64,000 bases of DNA from Clostridia bacterium (lineage in GTDB: Bacteria; Bacillota; Clostridia; Peptostreptococcales; Anaerovoracaceae): assembly GCA_902363595.1 (NCBI GenBank), contig CABJAP010000001.1, forward strand, positions 1 through 64,000, in the 5' to 3' direction. A model generated the notes under the pieces. The model made no database searches, was not told the DNA's origin, and saw only the letters and a program-made list of their open reading frames with translations. The position numbers and the translations under genes were made by a program. This document shows, piece by piece, positions 8,194-16,348 of the stretch (the first letter of the stretch is position 1; each line of letters starts with the position of its first letter).

Positions 8194-11100
8194 ATGTTGG
8201 AAAAAAATCGGGCTATTGATCCAATCATAGACCTATTAGATGATGCGCCGGTATCCGCATATGTCAGTGCGATGGACAGCCGGGAATTGCTTTATGCGAA
8301 TAAGATGGCAAAAAGACGATTTTTTTCTTCAACACAAGGCTGTAAAGCAACTGGCTCTTGTCCGGCGGGGTTTGAAGGACCCTGTCCTTTTTTTAATGGG
8401 GGGAAAAACAAAATTCCTATTGCCCGATCAGGCAAATTCTTCTGCCCGCAACATGGGTGCAGCTATCGTTTTAGAAGCAAGTCCATTCCGTGGGAGAATG
8501 GAACGGCTGACCTTACTTACCTTGAGGAAGATCGTCAAGGTGAGCAGGCCGACCTTCAAACAAAAAAGCAAAATTTTCAGGAGTTTTTCAGCAGCATCCC
8601 ATGCGGACTTGGTGTTTATCAATTAGACCAAGAACACATTACGCTGCTGTTCCATAATCATGCTTTTTACGAAATGGCGGGATATTCCCCTGAGCAAAGT
8701 TCTTTACTGGAAAAAGAGACAACCTTTTTGGGTGTTCATCCGGAGGACTTATCTCTTCTGAAAGAAAAAATCTTAAAGGCGAGCCGGGAAAACGGTATTT
8801 TGCGGCACACTTTCCGTATATGGAATGACTTAATGCAGGAATACCGCTATTTTGACCTTCATGGATCGGTTAAAGAAGCAGAAGCTGGAAAGAAGCTTCT
8901 ATACGGTGTGTACACCGATGTCAGCGAACGGGTACAATTGGAAAAAGAGATGACAGATACCAGTGAAAAAATACAGGATATCGTAAATGCCATACCGGGA
9001 GGTGTGGCGATCTATAAGGTATCGGATATTTTTGAAACAATTTACTTCTCTGAGGGTGTTCCCGAACTTTCCGGATACACAGCTGAAGAATATCAGCAGT
9101 TAATTAAACAAGACGCAGCGGAACTGACGTACTTTGAAGATACAATGAAAGTCGTTTCAAAGGCGAAGGAAGTTATTGAAAGCCGCGGAACTGGGGAAAT
9201 TGAATTTCGAAAACAGCACAAGGACGGGCAGATCGTATGGGTCCGGGCCCAGATAAAATGGATCGGTGAAGAAAACGGCTGCCCGCTGCTGCACTGCGTA
9301 TTCCATAACATTTCCGACCTGAAAGAGACCCAGTCGGAAAAGGATCTTTTGATTAATTCTATACCAGGAGGTATTGCCAGTTACCGGATAGAAGAAGGGC
9401 GCTTTATACCTGTCTTTTTTTCAGATGGAGTTACGGCCCTCTCCGGACATACAAGGAAAGAGTACGAGGAGCTGCTGGGCGGCAATGCTCTGAATCTCAT
9501 TTATGAACCAGATAAGGAGCGGGTAGCGGCAGCCGCCCAATCTGCCATTGAAAACGGAACGGTGATGGACGTCTCCTACCGGATGGAGCATAAAGACGGG
9601 CATTTGGTTTGGATCCACCTCAATGGGAGACGTATGGGACCATTGTCGGAATCCACAAAATTCTATGCTGTGTTCACAGGAATGTCGGCCGAGACTCGAT
9701 TGTTTCAGAGTATTGCTGATGAAACGGCAGATGGGATATATGTAATCAGCAAAGACAATTACGAGCTTTTATATTCCAATGAGTCAAAAGCACTATTTGT
9801 AAATGAACAAAACTGTCTAGGAGAAAAATGTTATAAAGCGCTGCATGGTAAGGATTCACCCTGCGAATTCTGTACCCTCGGCACTCATGATCCCGATGGA
9901 AGCGAGCACGAAATGGCGATAGAAGAAACGGGCCAGTTTTATAAAACCCGCTTCCGGGAAATCGAATGGAATGGAATATCCGCCTATATTAAATATATTC
10001 ATGATGTTACAGAAGAGATGAAAACCAAGAGTGAAAAAGAACGCTTGGAGCAATATTTTCAAACAGTAGTGAAAAATCTTCCAGGAGGAGTGGCCGTCGT
10101 ACATTATGAAGAGGACGGACATATGGTACCAGAGTTTTTGTCCGATGGTTTTGCAGAAATGACGGGTATGTCCTTGGATGAGGCATGGGAGCTGTATGAA
10201 AAAGACGCCATGTCCGGTGTGCATCCGGATGATTGGGAGCATGTTAAAGAACAGATGCGCGCTTACATTACCAGTGACGATAATCGCTGTGAAATTGTTT
10301 ATCGTCTTCGAAAAGGAACGGATAGTTATGTTTGGGTAAAAAACACGCTTACATTATTTCCTAGCGAAGGCGGGGGAAGCCGTGTATATGCCGTCTATCA
10401 TGAAATGACAAAAGAACGGGAAGAAAAGGAGCAGCTTCGCAGGCAATATCAAGAATTGATTATGAGCCATTATCATACGCCGGGGCCGAATGCGCTTATT
10501 ATCGGACACTGCAATATTACCCAAAACATGATTTTAGATGTGATTGATTATTCCTATTCGGATTTGCTCGATACCTTTGGCTTTAATCGGGATGCTTTTT
10601 TTTACGGCCTTTCTAATTTTATACCGGAGGAGGATCGAAAGCGATTTTTGAGCATTTATCTGAATGAACCTGCGATGAAAGCCTTTGAACGCGGGGACTC
10701 GGAACAGAAGATGGAATGCTTTGTCAAGCTGCCCAAAGAAGCAAAGGGCCGCTACGTTGAAATTAAGATGAATATGATTGCAGCTCCCGACAGTGATGAT
10801 ATTACGGGGATCTTAACAGTTACCGACGTTACGGAGCGGACGATCGCTGATCGGGCGCTTCATAATTTATCAGTTACTGGCTACGATTTTGTAATCGATA
10901 TTGACTTGACGGACGATCGCTGTACGGTGCTGGCCCACAATGGAGAAAGTGATTGTATACCTGTCTGTCCGGGGAGTTTTTCCCAATGGACGGCATATAT
11001 GCTGCACACAAAAATTGTGCCAAGAGATAAAGATTTATATCGAGATAGCCTGGATCCGGAGTATATGAGGGAGAGCTTGAAGAACGGATCTTATACATTT

Positions 11101-12822
11101 ACTTATTCAATTGCTGAGGAAAAAGGCGATATACGCACAAAAAAAATGACGGTTTCCAATACTGATGAGCGATTGGACCGGATATGCCTATCCAGTACGG
11201 ACATCACTGACTCGGTAAGGGAACAGCAGGGACTGCTGCGCATGATCGCTTATACCTTTGAATTGGCCAGCTTTATTGATCTTGGGAGCAAACATTTTAC
11301 GCTCTATACAAGAGATACGGTTCTAAATAATCTGCCGCCTCATTACATTGAAGATTATGAGGCCTCCATCACACGTTTTGTCGACCGTTATGGAATGGAT
11401 GAAAACCGGCAGGAGTCGCAGATTCAGTTTCAAATTCAAAATATGGTGATGCGCCTGCAAGAAAAGCCGAGCGGATATGACTTTCTGTTTCCGTATCGTA
11501 CAGAAGGCCGCGAACGATACAAACAGATCAATGTCCTATGGGGGGATTCCAATCATCGGACCCTCTGCTTGGTGAGGGCGGATGTGACCGATATGCTTGC
11601 TGAGGAAAGACAGCGGAAAAAAGAACTGGAAAAAGCTTTGGCACAGGCAGAAGAAGCCAACCAGGCAAAGAGTGTATTCTTGTCTTCAATGAGCCACGAT
11701 ATCCGTACCCCGATGAATGCGATTATGGGCATGACCTCATTGGCTGTGGCTCATTTGGGTGATCAAAAGCGAGTAGCTGATTGCCTGGACAAAATATCCA
11801 TTTCATCCAAACATTTATTGAGCTTAATTAATGATGTTTTGGATATGAGCAAGATCGAACGCTCTAAAATTACCCTCAACCACATGCAGATTGTTCTTCC
11901 TGATCTGATCGGGCAGCTGGCGGACATGATGATGCCGCAGGCAGCAGCTGCTGACCTTAAGCTAAAGATCGAGGCTGGAAATGTCAGACACCAGCTGTTT
12001 TATGGTGATGTACTGCGTATGAACCAGATTTTCATTAATCTTTTAAGTAACGCAATCAAGTTTACTCCCAGGGGCGGAAGCATTGATTTTCTGGTGGAGG
12101 AGCTGGAACCTGCAAAACAAAAGGGATATGCCCGTTATAAGTTCACAGTCAGAGATACTGGAATCGGGATGTCGCAAGATTTTCTGACCCATTTGTTCGA
12201 CCCCTTTGCCCGCAGCCTGGGAGTCAGCTCCATTGAAGGAACCGGATTGGGACTCAGTATTACTAAAGGATTGATCGATTTAATGGGAGGTACGATTTCC
12301 GTAAAAAGTAAACCTAATGAGGGCAGCATCTTCAGTGTGGAATTGGAATGTGAAATTGCGGCAGAAGAAAAGGATCATAAGAATAAGGTCTTTGAACCAA
12401 TGGGTAATAAGATGAAGCCGGAAAAACGTTTCGATGGATGCAGATTTCTGATTGCTGAGGATAATGCGGTCAATGCAGAAATCCTTTGTGAGTTGCTGGA
12501 CATGTATGGGGCCGAAACCATCGTTTGTACAGATGGACGTCAAGCAGTGGAAGCTTTTCTCGATGCAGAGCCAGGTACCTATGATGCGATTCTCATGGAT
12601 ATTCAAATGCCAGAGATGAACGGGTATGAGGCGACTCGCGTTATTCGCAGTCAAACGCGGCAAGATGCGGCAAGGATTCCCATCATCGCCATGACTGCCA
12701 ATGCTTTTGCTGAGGATATTAAGTCAGCACTGGAGGCGGGGATGAATGCCCATATAGCCAAGCCTCTGGATGTGGAGGTACTCCGCAAAACCATCGGCCG
12801 GGTATTGGAGTCGGAGGCGTAG
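8194..12822 (+). CDS. Multi-PAS hybrid sensor histidine kinase
   Basis: A 1542-residue cytosolic sensor with no membrane segment. About nine PAS-like modules run in tandem: roughly residues 6-110, 125-250, 260-380, 384-500, 502-610, 620-740, 765-890, 893-1010 and 1012-1140. Module 1 is Cys-rich (CKATGSCPAGFEGPC, then FFCPQHGCS) and module 5 has CYKALHGKDSPCEFC, possible metal- or redox-sensing sites. Next come a coiled coil, a HisKA domain with phospho-acceptor His1168 (MSHDIRTPMNAIMGM), a HATPase with N box LLSNAIKFTPRG and G boxes DTGIGMS and GTGLGLSI, and a receiver domain with phospho-acceptor Asp1469 (ILMDIQMPEMNGYEA). No separate output regulator is adjacent, so signalling goes to an unlinked partner. 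Confidence 0.88.
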   Translation: MLEKNRAIDPIIDLLDDAPVSAYVSAMDSRELLYANKMAKRRFFSSTQGCKATGSCPAGFEGPCPFFNGGKNKIPIARSGKFFCPQHGCSYRFRSKSIPWENGTADLTYLEEDRQGEQADLQTKKQNFQEFFSSIPCGLGVYQLDQEHITLLFHNHAFYEMAGYSPEQSSLLEKETTFLGVHPEDLSLLKEKILKASRENGILRHTFRIWNDLMQEYRYFDLHGSVKEAEAGKKLLYGVYTDVSERVQLEKEMTDTSEKIQDIVNAIPGGVAIYKVSDIFETIYFSEGVPELSGYTAEEYQQLIKQDAAELTYFEDTMKVVSKAKEVIESRGTGEIEFRKQHKDGQIVWVRAQIKWIGEENGCPLLHCVFHNISDLKETQSEKDLLINSIPGGIASYRIEEGRFIPVFFSDGVTALSGHTRKEYEELLGGNALNLIYEPDKERVAAAAQSAIENGTVMDVSYRMEHKDGHLVWIHLNGRRMGPLSESTKFYAVFTGMSAETRLFQSIADETADGIYVISKDNYELLYSNESKALFVNEQNCLGEKCYKALHGKDSPCEFCTLGTHDPDGSEHEMAIEETGQFYKTRFREIEWNGISAYIKYIHDVTEEMKTKSEKERLEQYFQTVVKNLPGGVAVVHYEEDGHMVPEFLSDGFAEMTGMSLDEAWELYEKDAMSGVHPDDWEHVKEQMRAYITSDDNRCEIVYRLRKGTDSYVWVKNTLTLFPSEGGGSRVYAVYHEMTKEREEKEQLRRQYQELIMSHYHTPGPNALIIGHCNITQNMILDVIDYSYSDLLDTFGFNRDAFFYGLSNFIPEEDRKRFLSIYLNEPAMKAFERGDSEQKMECFVKLPKEAKGRYVEIKMNMIAAPDSDDITGILTVTDVTERTIADRALHNLSVTGYDFVIDIDLTDDRCTVLAHNGESDCIPVCPGSFSQWTAYMLHTKIVPRDKDLYRDSLDPEYMRESLKNGSYTFTYSIAEEKGDIRTKKMTVSNTDERLDRICLSSTDITDSVREQQGLLRMIAYTFELASFIDLGSKHFTLYTRDTVLNNLPPHYIEDYEASITRFVDRYGMDENRQESQIQFQIQNMVMRLQEKPSGYDFLFPYRTEGRERYKQINVLWGDSNHRTLCLVRADVTDMLAEERQRKKELEKALAQAEEANQAKSVFLSSMSHDIRTPMNAIMGMTSLAVAHLGDQKRVADCLDKISISSKHLLSLINDVLDMSKIERSKITLNHMQIVLPDLIGQLADMMMPQAAAADLKLKIEAGNVRHQLFYGDVLRMNQIFINLLSNAIKFTPRGGSIDFLVEELEPAKQKGYARYKFTVRDTGIGMSQDFLTHLFDPFARSLGVSSIEGTGLGLSITKGLIDLMGGTISVKSKPNEGSIFSVELECEIAAEEKDHKNKVFEPMGNKMKPEKRFDGCRFLIAEDNAVNAEILCELLDMYGAETIVCTDGRQAVEAFLDAEPGTYDAILMDIQMPEMNGYEATRVIRSQTRQDAARIPIIAMTANAFAEDIKSALEAGMNAHIAKPLDVEVLRKTIGRVLESEA

Positions 12823-13178
12823 CTGGATGTGAACCGGCTTATATCCTAAGCCTCTGGATCGACGATTTGAAAGAATGATCAGAAAACAAGATGTTTTTGC
12901 AAGTTAAGATATTTTGGCAGCAATATTGCCCTGATATACAAAATGGCATCATACCAAATGATCGGGATTTAAAGAAAATCACTTCGATACTGATACTTTG
13001 TTAATCCTTTTTCAATCCAATGTGGAAAAAAGTATCAATATCGAAATCGGTTTTCTCATATCCCGATCGTTTCATATGGGAACCGTTCATATACTGGGAT
13101 AAAAGTGCCGCTAGAATGTCATATTTTTTTAGTGCCGTTCACTTTTCAATATTGCACTCTGCGTGCCAGCTCAATCAA
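12823..13178. repeat. Gene-free gap with a long imperfect inverted repeat (12956-13073)
   Basis: No gene is seen. Two arms of about 45 bp, 12956-13000 and 13025-13073, are imperfect reverse complements. Shared blocks are GATCGGGAT, GAAAA, TTCGATAyTGATACTTT. About 25 bases separate them. The region lies between two convergent genes, so a long hairpin could end transcription from both sides, or the arms may be the ends of a small non-coding mobile element. Confidence 0.55.
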
Positions 13179-14534
13179 TTACAAGATATTTTTTACGATT
13201 TCTTCGAAAACAGCCGTGTGCTTGTCGATATCAGCCTGGCTGGTTTCAGCGGTGATCAGCGCCATATTGTGGAACGGGGTCATGAGGATTCCCCGGTTGA
13301 GGCTAGCTAGATGCATGTACTGATCCAGCTCAAAGTCAACGGCAGCTTCTGCCTGCCCGCCGTTTTGCGCAGGCTCTTTGCGGAACCAATATTCGGTTCT
13401 GCATCCCAGCTGTGTGGTGTTCCAGGGAAGATCGTATTTATCAATAACGCCCTGAACGCCTTCATTGAACCGCGCGGCCAGGGGGATATTTTTGTCATAG
13501 AATTTCTCCGTCAGGACTTCACTGAGGACAGCGCGCATAGCGTGCATACTCAGCGCGTTGGCAGCCAGCGTTCCGCCGATTCCGCCGATGTCGCACAGCT
13601 CCGGAGGAATGGCCGCCGCTGCTTTTGCACCCAGATCAGCGCTGAATCCGTAAGCTGCGGCGGGAATACCCGCGGCAACCGTTTTGCCGACAACCACCAT
13701 GTCCGGCTCGAGTCCGTACGCTTTGGTGCATCCGCCTACACCGGCGCAGATGGTATGGGTTTCATCAATGATTAAAAGTGTGCCGTATTTTTTCGTCAAT
13801 TCCCGCAGCTTTTCATGGTAGCCCGGCTGGGGATGAACGATGCCGCAGTTGGTCATGACCGGTTCTGCCAGAACAGCTGCAACATCTTCGTCTTTCAGGG
13901 CGTCTTCCAGAGCCTGAACATCGTTCCACTCGATGACCTTGGTGGTAATGGCAGGGTCGCATTGAGGCCCCAGGCTTCCAGGTTTGGCCACCGTCTTTCC
14001 AGTGGTTTCATCAATGATCGCTACCGTTTCGTCCACAGTACCGTGATAGCACCAGTTGTAAACCACGACTTTAGGCCGCTGAGTGACCTCTCTTGCAAGA
14101 CGCAGAACGAAACGATTGGCGTCCGTGGCGCTGGTGGCGAACTGCCAGTATTTCATGCCGAACCTTCTCTGCAGTTCTTCCGCATTCCAGACGGCATCCT
14201 CAGTGGGCAGCATGAAAGTGGTCCCCTGGGCAGCGTATTCCGAAATGGCCTTGACGGCGGGCTCTGGAGCATGTCCGATCATGGAGCCTGTATCTCCCAG
14301 ACAAAAATCCAGATAGTCATTGCCGTCCACATCCTGGAAATGGGCGCCTTTGGCTTTGGCCACAAAGACGGGATAGCTTCCGGCCCACTTGGTCATCCAG
14401 TTCATGGGAACGCCCTGCAGCAGGCTGTCTTGGGCTTTTTTATAAAGCTCGCCGGATTTCTTGTGTTTTTTTTCAAAGAGCTCCATTTCTTTTTGATACT
14501 GGGCCTTTAATTTTTCGCGATTGATCTCTGTCAT
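13179..14534 (-). CDS. Class III PLP aminotransferase (glutamate-1-semialdehyde-aminomutase-like)
   Basis: A 451-residue fold-type I PLP enzyme. Cofactor features: SATDANRFVLRLAR (phosphate-binding region), the aspartate in LLIIDETHTICAG, and the PLP lysine in VVVGKTVAAGIPAAAYG. The N-terminal ~30 residues form a charged helix not usual in GSA aminomutase, and a separate true hemL exists at 25164, so this is probably a catabolic transaminase, for example for a beta- or omega-amino acid. It follows the SDR gene by 18 bp on the minus strand; together they could interconvert an amino/oxo/hydroxy compound. Substrate unknown. Confidence 0.78.
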   Translation of the reverse strand: MTEINREKLKAQYQKEMELFEKKHKKSGELYKKAQDSLLQGVPMNWMTKWAGSYPVFVAKAKGAHFQDVDGNDYLDFCLGDTGSMIGHAPEPAVKAISEYAAQGTTFMLPTEDAVWNAEELQRRFGMKYWQFATSATDANRFVLRLAREVTQRPKVVVYNWCYHGTVDETVAIIDETTGKTVAKPGSLGPQCDPAITTKVIEWNDVQALEDALKDEDVAAVLAEPVMTNCGIVHPQPGYHEKLRELTKKYGTLLIIDETHTICAGVGGCTKAYGLEPDMVVVGKTVAAGIPAAAYGFSADLGAKAAAAIPPELCDIGGIGGTLAANALSMHAMRAVLSEVLTEKFYDKNIPLAARFNEGVQGVIDKYDLPWNTTQLGCRTEYWFRKEPAQNGGQAEAAVDFELDQYMHLASLNRGILMTPFHNMALITAETSQADIDKHTAVFEEIVKNIL

Positions 14535-14552
14535 TTTTTAATTCCTTTCTCT

Positions 14553-15353
14553 TTAATAATATAGGTCGGAAGGACCTTTATATTCCTGTATCGTATTTCC
14601 GCCATCGACGACCAGCGCTTCGCCGGTGATATAGGAGGCTTCTTTGGATGCAAGGAACACGATGGCGTTGGCGACCTCCTCAGGTTTGGCGCTCCGCTTC
14701 ATGGGCGTATTGAGCCCTGCGGCTGCCTCGGCTTCCGTCTGGGAAGCGGTTTCGATCCAGCCTGGAAGTATGTTGTTGACGGTAATGTTATGAATGCCCG
14801 ATTCAATGGCCAGGGCACGGCTCATGCCGATAATGGCAGCTTTGGCGGCACTGTATGCAGCCTCGCCTGGATTGCTCACGATCGGTCCAGTTACAGAGGA
14901 AACGTTGACGATTCTTCCGTAATTGCCTTTTACCAGGCAGGGAAGAACCTCTTTCGTCACATTGAAACAAAGGGTCAGATTGCGGTTAATGGATATATCC
15001 CAGCTTTCGTAGGTAATGTTAAGCATTTCCGAAAAATCTTCTTCCTGGCCCACTTGAACCATACCGGCATTATTGATGAGGACGTGGATTTCTCCAAAAT
15101 CTTCGACCACCTGGCCGACCATGTCTGCTGTCTGGCCGCGGTCCATCAGATCGGCAATGTAGCCTTTTGCCGTAATCCCCAAGGCCTCCAGTTCTCTGAC
15201 CCGGTCGAAGATCCGGTCCGTGGTGGCAGTTAGCGCGATCTTTGCCCCCAGATTGCCGAGAATTTTTGCTGTGGAAAAACCGATTCCCGCTGGGCTGCCG
15301 GCACCGGTTATAAGACATACCTGCCCCTCAAAATTTACAAATGATTGAACCAT
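14553..15353 (-). CDS. Short-chain dehydrogenase/reductase (SDR)
   Basis: A 266-residue classical SDR. ATG at 15353 is preceded by AGGAGG on the minus strand (about 15362-15368); a longer in-frame extension upstream would run through the sigma-54 promoter and is rejected. Cofactor motif ITGAGSPAGIGFSTAKIL (about residues 11-28), NNAG (INNAGMV), catalytic Ser in VNVSSVTGP and YSAAK (Tyr-x3-Lys), and a C-terminal GEALVVDGGNTI. It oxidises or reduces an alcohol/ketone with NAD(P). It is first in the operon with the aminotransferase, behind a -24/-12 promoter. Confidence 0.83.
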   Translation of the reverse strand: MVQSFVNFEGQVCLITGAGSPAGIGFSTAKILGNLGAKIALTATTDRIFDRVRELEALGITAKGYIADLMDRGQTADMVGQVVEDFGEIHVLINNAGMVQVGQEEDFSEMLNITYESWDISINRNLTLCFNVTKEVLPCLVKGNYGRIVNVSSVTGPIVSNPGEAAYSAAKAAIIGMSRALAIESGIHNITVNNILPGWIETASQTEAEAAAGLNTPMKRSAKPEEVANAIVFLASKEASYITGEALVVDGGNTIQEYKGPSDLYY

Positions 15354-15413
15354 GTTCAAATACCTCCTTATGGAAACGTACGTTAACTTGTAAGTGCACT
15401 GTCCATATAGAAA

Positions 15414-15428
15414 GCAAGAACTGTGCCA
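15414..15428 (-). promoter_or_regulatory. Sigma-54 (-24/-12) promoter of the SDR-aminotransferase operon
   Basis: On the minus strand the sequence reads TGGCACAG-TTC-TTGC, matching TGGCACG-N4-TTGC. The GG (15427-15426) and GC (15415-15414) are 12 bases apart. Transcription would start near 15402, about 50 bases before the SDR ATG. Confidence 0.78.
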
Positions 15429-15496
15429 GATAAAGCGCTGCCAGTTAAAAGAAGATAAACAGGGACCAACAGACGATAATCGGCGATAAATCTGCC

Positions 15497-15524
15497 GGTA
15501 ATTTGTCATATTTGACAAATTACC
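15497..15524. promoter_or_regulatory. 28-bp palindrome, probable enhancer site for a sigma-54 activator
   Basis: Two perfect 12-bp arms, GGTAATTTGTCA and TGACAAATTACC, flank TATT. The centre lies about 83 bp upstream of the -24 box of the SDR operon, a normal enhancer distance. The core TTTGTCA-N4-TGACAAA is shared with the palindrome between the two sigma-54 activator genes (3890-3905). Confidence 0.65.
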
Positions 15525-15580
15525 AGTCAAAATTGATAAACGGGCCGGATAAACGTTTTACTTAAAAAAGCAATGATTGT

Positions 15581-16135
15581 TTATTTTGAAGAAGGCTTGC
15601 GAAAGGGTATACCAAGATACTGAGTGAGAGAAAGAACCAGTTTTTGTGCGATGACATCGATATGACCGATAATCCACTGGGCATCGTCGTAATTGTCGTG
15701 GTAAGCAAGCTCGATCAAATTGGCAGGGGCCTTTACCCGACGCAATTCAGCCAGAGAAATATTGGGAATTGTAGCGACCAGGCTGGGATTGGGGTAGATT
15801 TTTCTCAGATTATCTGCGAAAAAGTCAGCTGCCCGCTGACCGGAAGCACGGTCGGCATAATAGTATACATCCGGGCCTTGAATTGCGCCGGATAGATTTT
15901 CCGGAGCGGCGTTAGAGTGAAGGGCCAGATGAAAATCATAGTCACCGGCGTTGGACTGGTCGATGACCTGAGACAGCGTATCGTAAGGATTATTGCGGGT
16001 AAAGTCGATATCACTTGCGCGAAGATATGGAACCATAGCATCGACAATCAAATTCATGTAGTATTCTTCGTTTCCGGTACCAGTCACATACTGGTTATAG
16101 TCCTGAACGGAAGGACTCAGATAAATGCTGGGCAT
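15581..16135 (-). CDS. N-acetylmuramoyl-L-alanine amidase (Amidase_3-like)
   Basis: A 184-residue single-domain protein with no signal peptide. It matches the zinc amidase fold: strand one IYLSPSVQDYNQYV, glutamate in GNEEYYMNLI (about residues 23-30), LHSNA (His in the LALHSNAAP block) and the catalytic-type glutamate in ANLIELAYHDN. The usual first zinc-binding His (in the DxGHGG motif of the family) is not present; SPSVQDYN stands at that point, a variant that I recall from clostridial homologues. It would cleave the amide between MurNAc and L-Ala. Without a signal peptide, release may need a phage-type holin or lysis. Single gene, divergent from typA. Confidence 0.72.
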   Translation of the reverse strand: MPSIYLSPSVQDYNQYVTGTGNEEYYMNLIVDAMVPYLRASDIDFTRNNPYDTLSQVIDQSNAGDYDFHLALHSNAAPENLSGAIQGPDVYYYADRASGQRAADFFADNLRKIYPNPSLVATIPNISLAELRRVKAPANLIELAYHDNYDDAQWIIGHIDVIAQKLVLSLTQYLGIPFRKPSSK

Positions 16136-16252
16136 AGGTATTCCTCCTTTTTCTTAATAATATGTAGAAAGATTAAAAATGTGATTTCCAACAGACTAAC
16201 AGAAGTATAGGAGAAACCCGGACCTTACCCTTAATTTTCTTGCTGCATAAAC

Positions 16253-16281
16253 TTGCAAACTTTAGAATTCTATGATAAAAT
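16253..16281 (+). promoter_or_regulatory. typA promoter
   Basis: TTGCAA (16253-16258) and TAAAAT (16276-16281) have an exact 17-bp spacer, about 65 bp before the typA start. Confidence 0.55.
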
Positions 16282-16348
16282 TATACGGTTACATTTACAT
16301 GTATGATTATAACTGAAATGCACGGAAAGAAAGCAGGAAAAAGCAGCA

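Noticed and set aside
13020..13310. Open frame on the plus strand downstream of the kinase
   Set aside because: It overlaps the long inverted repeat and the end of the aminotransferase gene, with no start signal or domain.
15354..15530. N-terminal extension of the SDR protein
   Set aside because: It would read through the sigma-54 promoter and the enhancer palindrome; the ATG at 15353 has a good AGGAGG.
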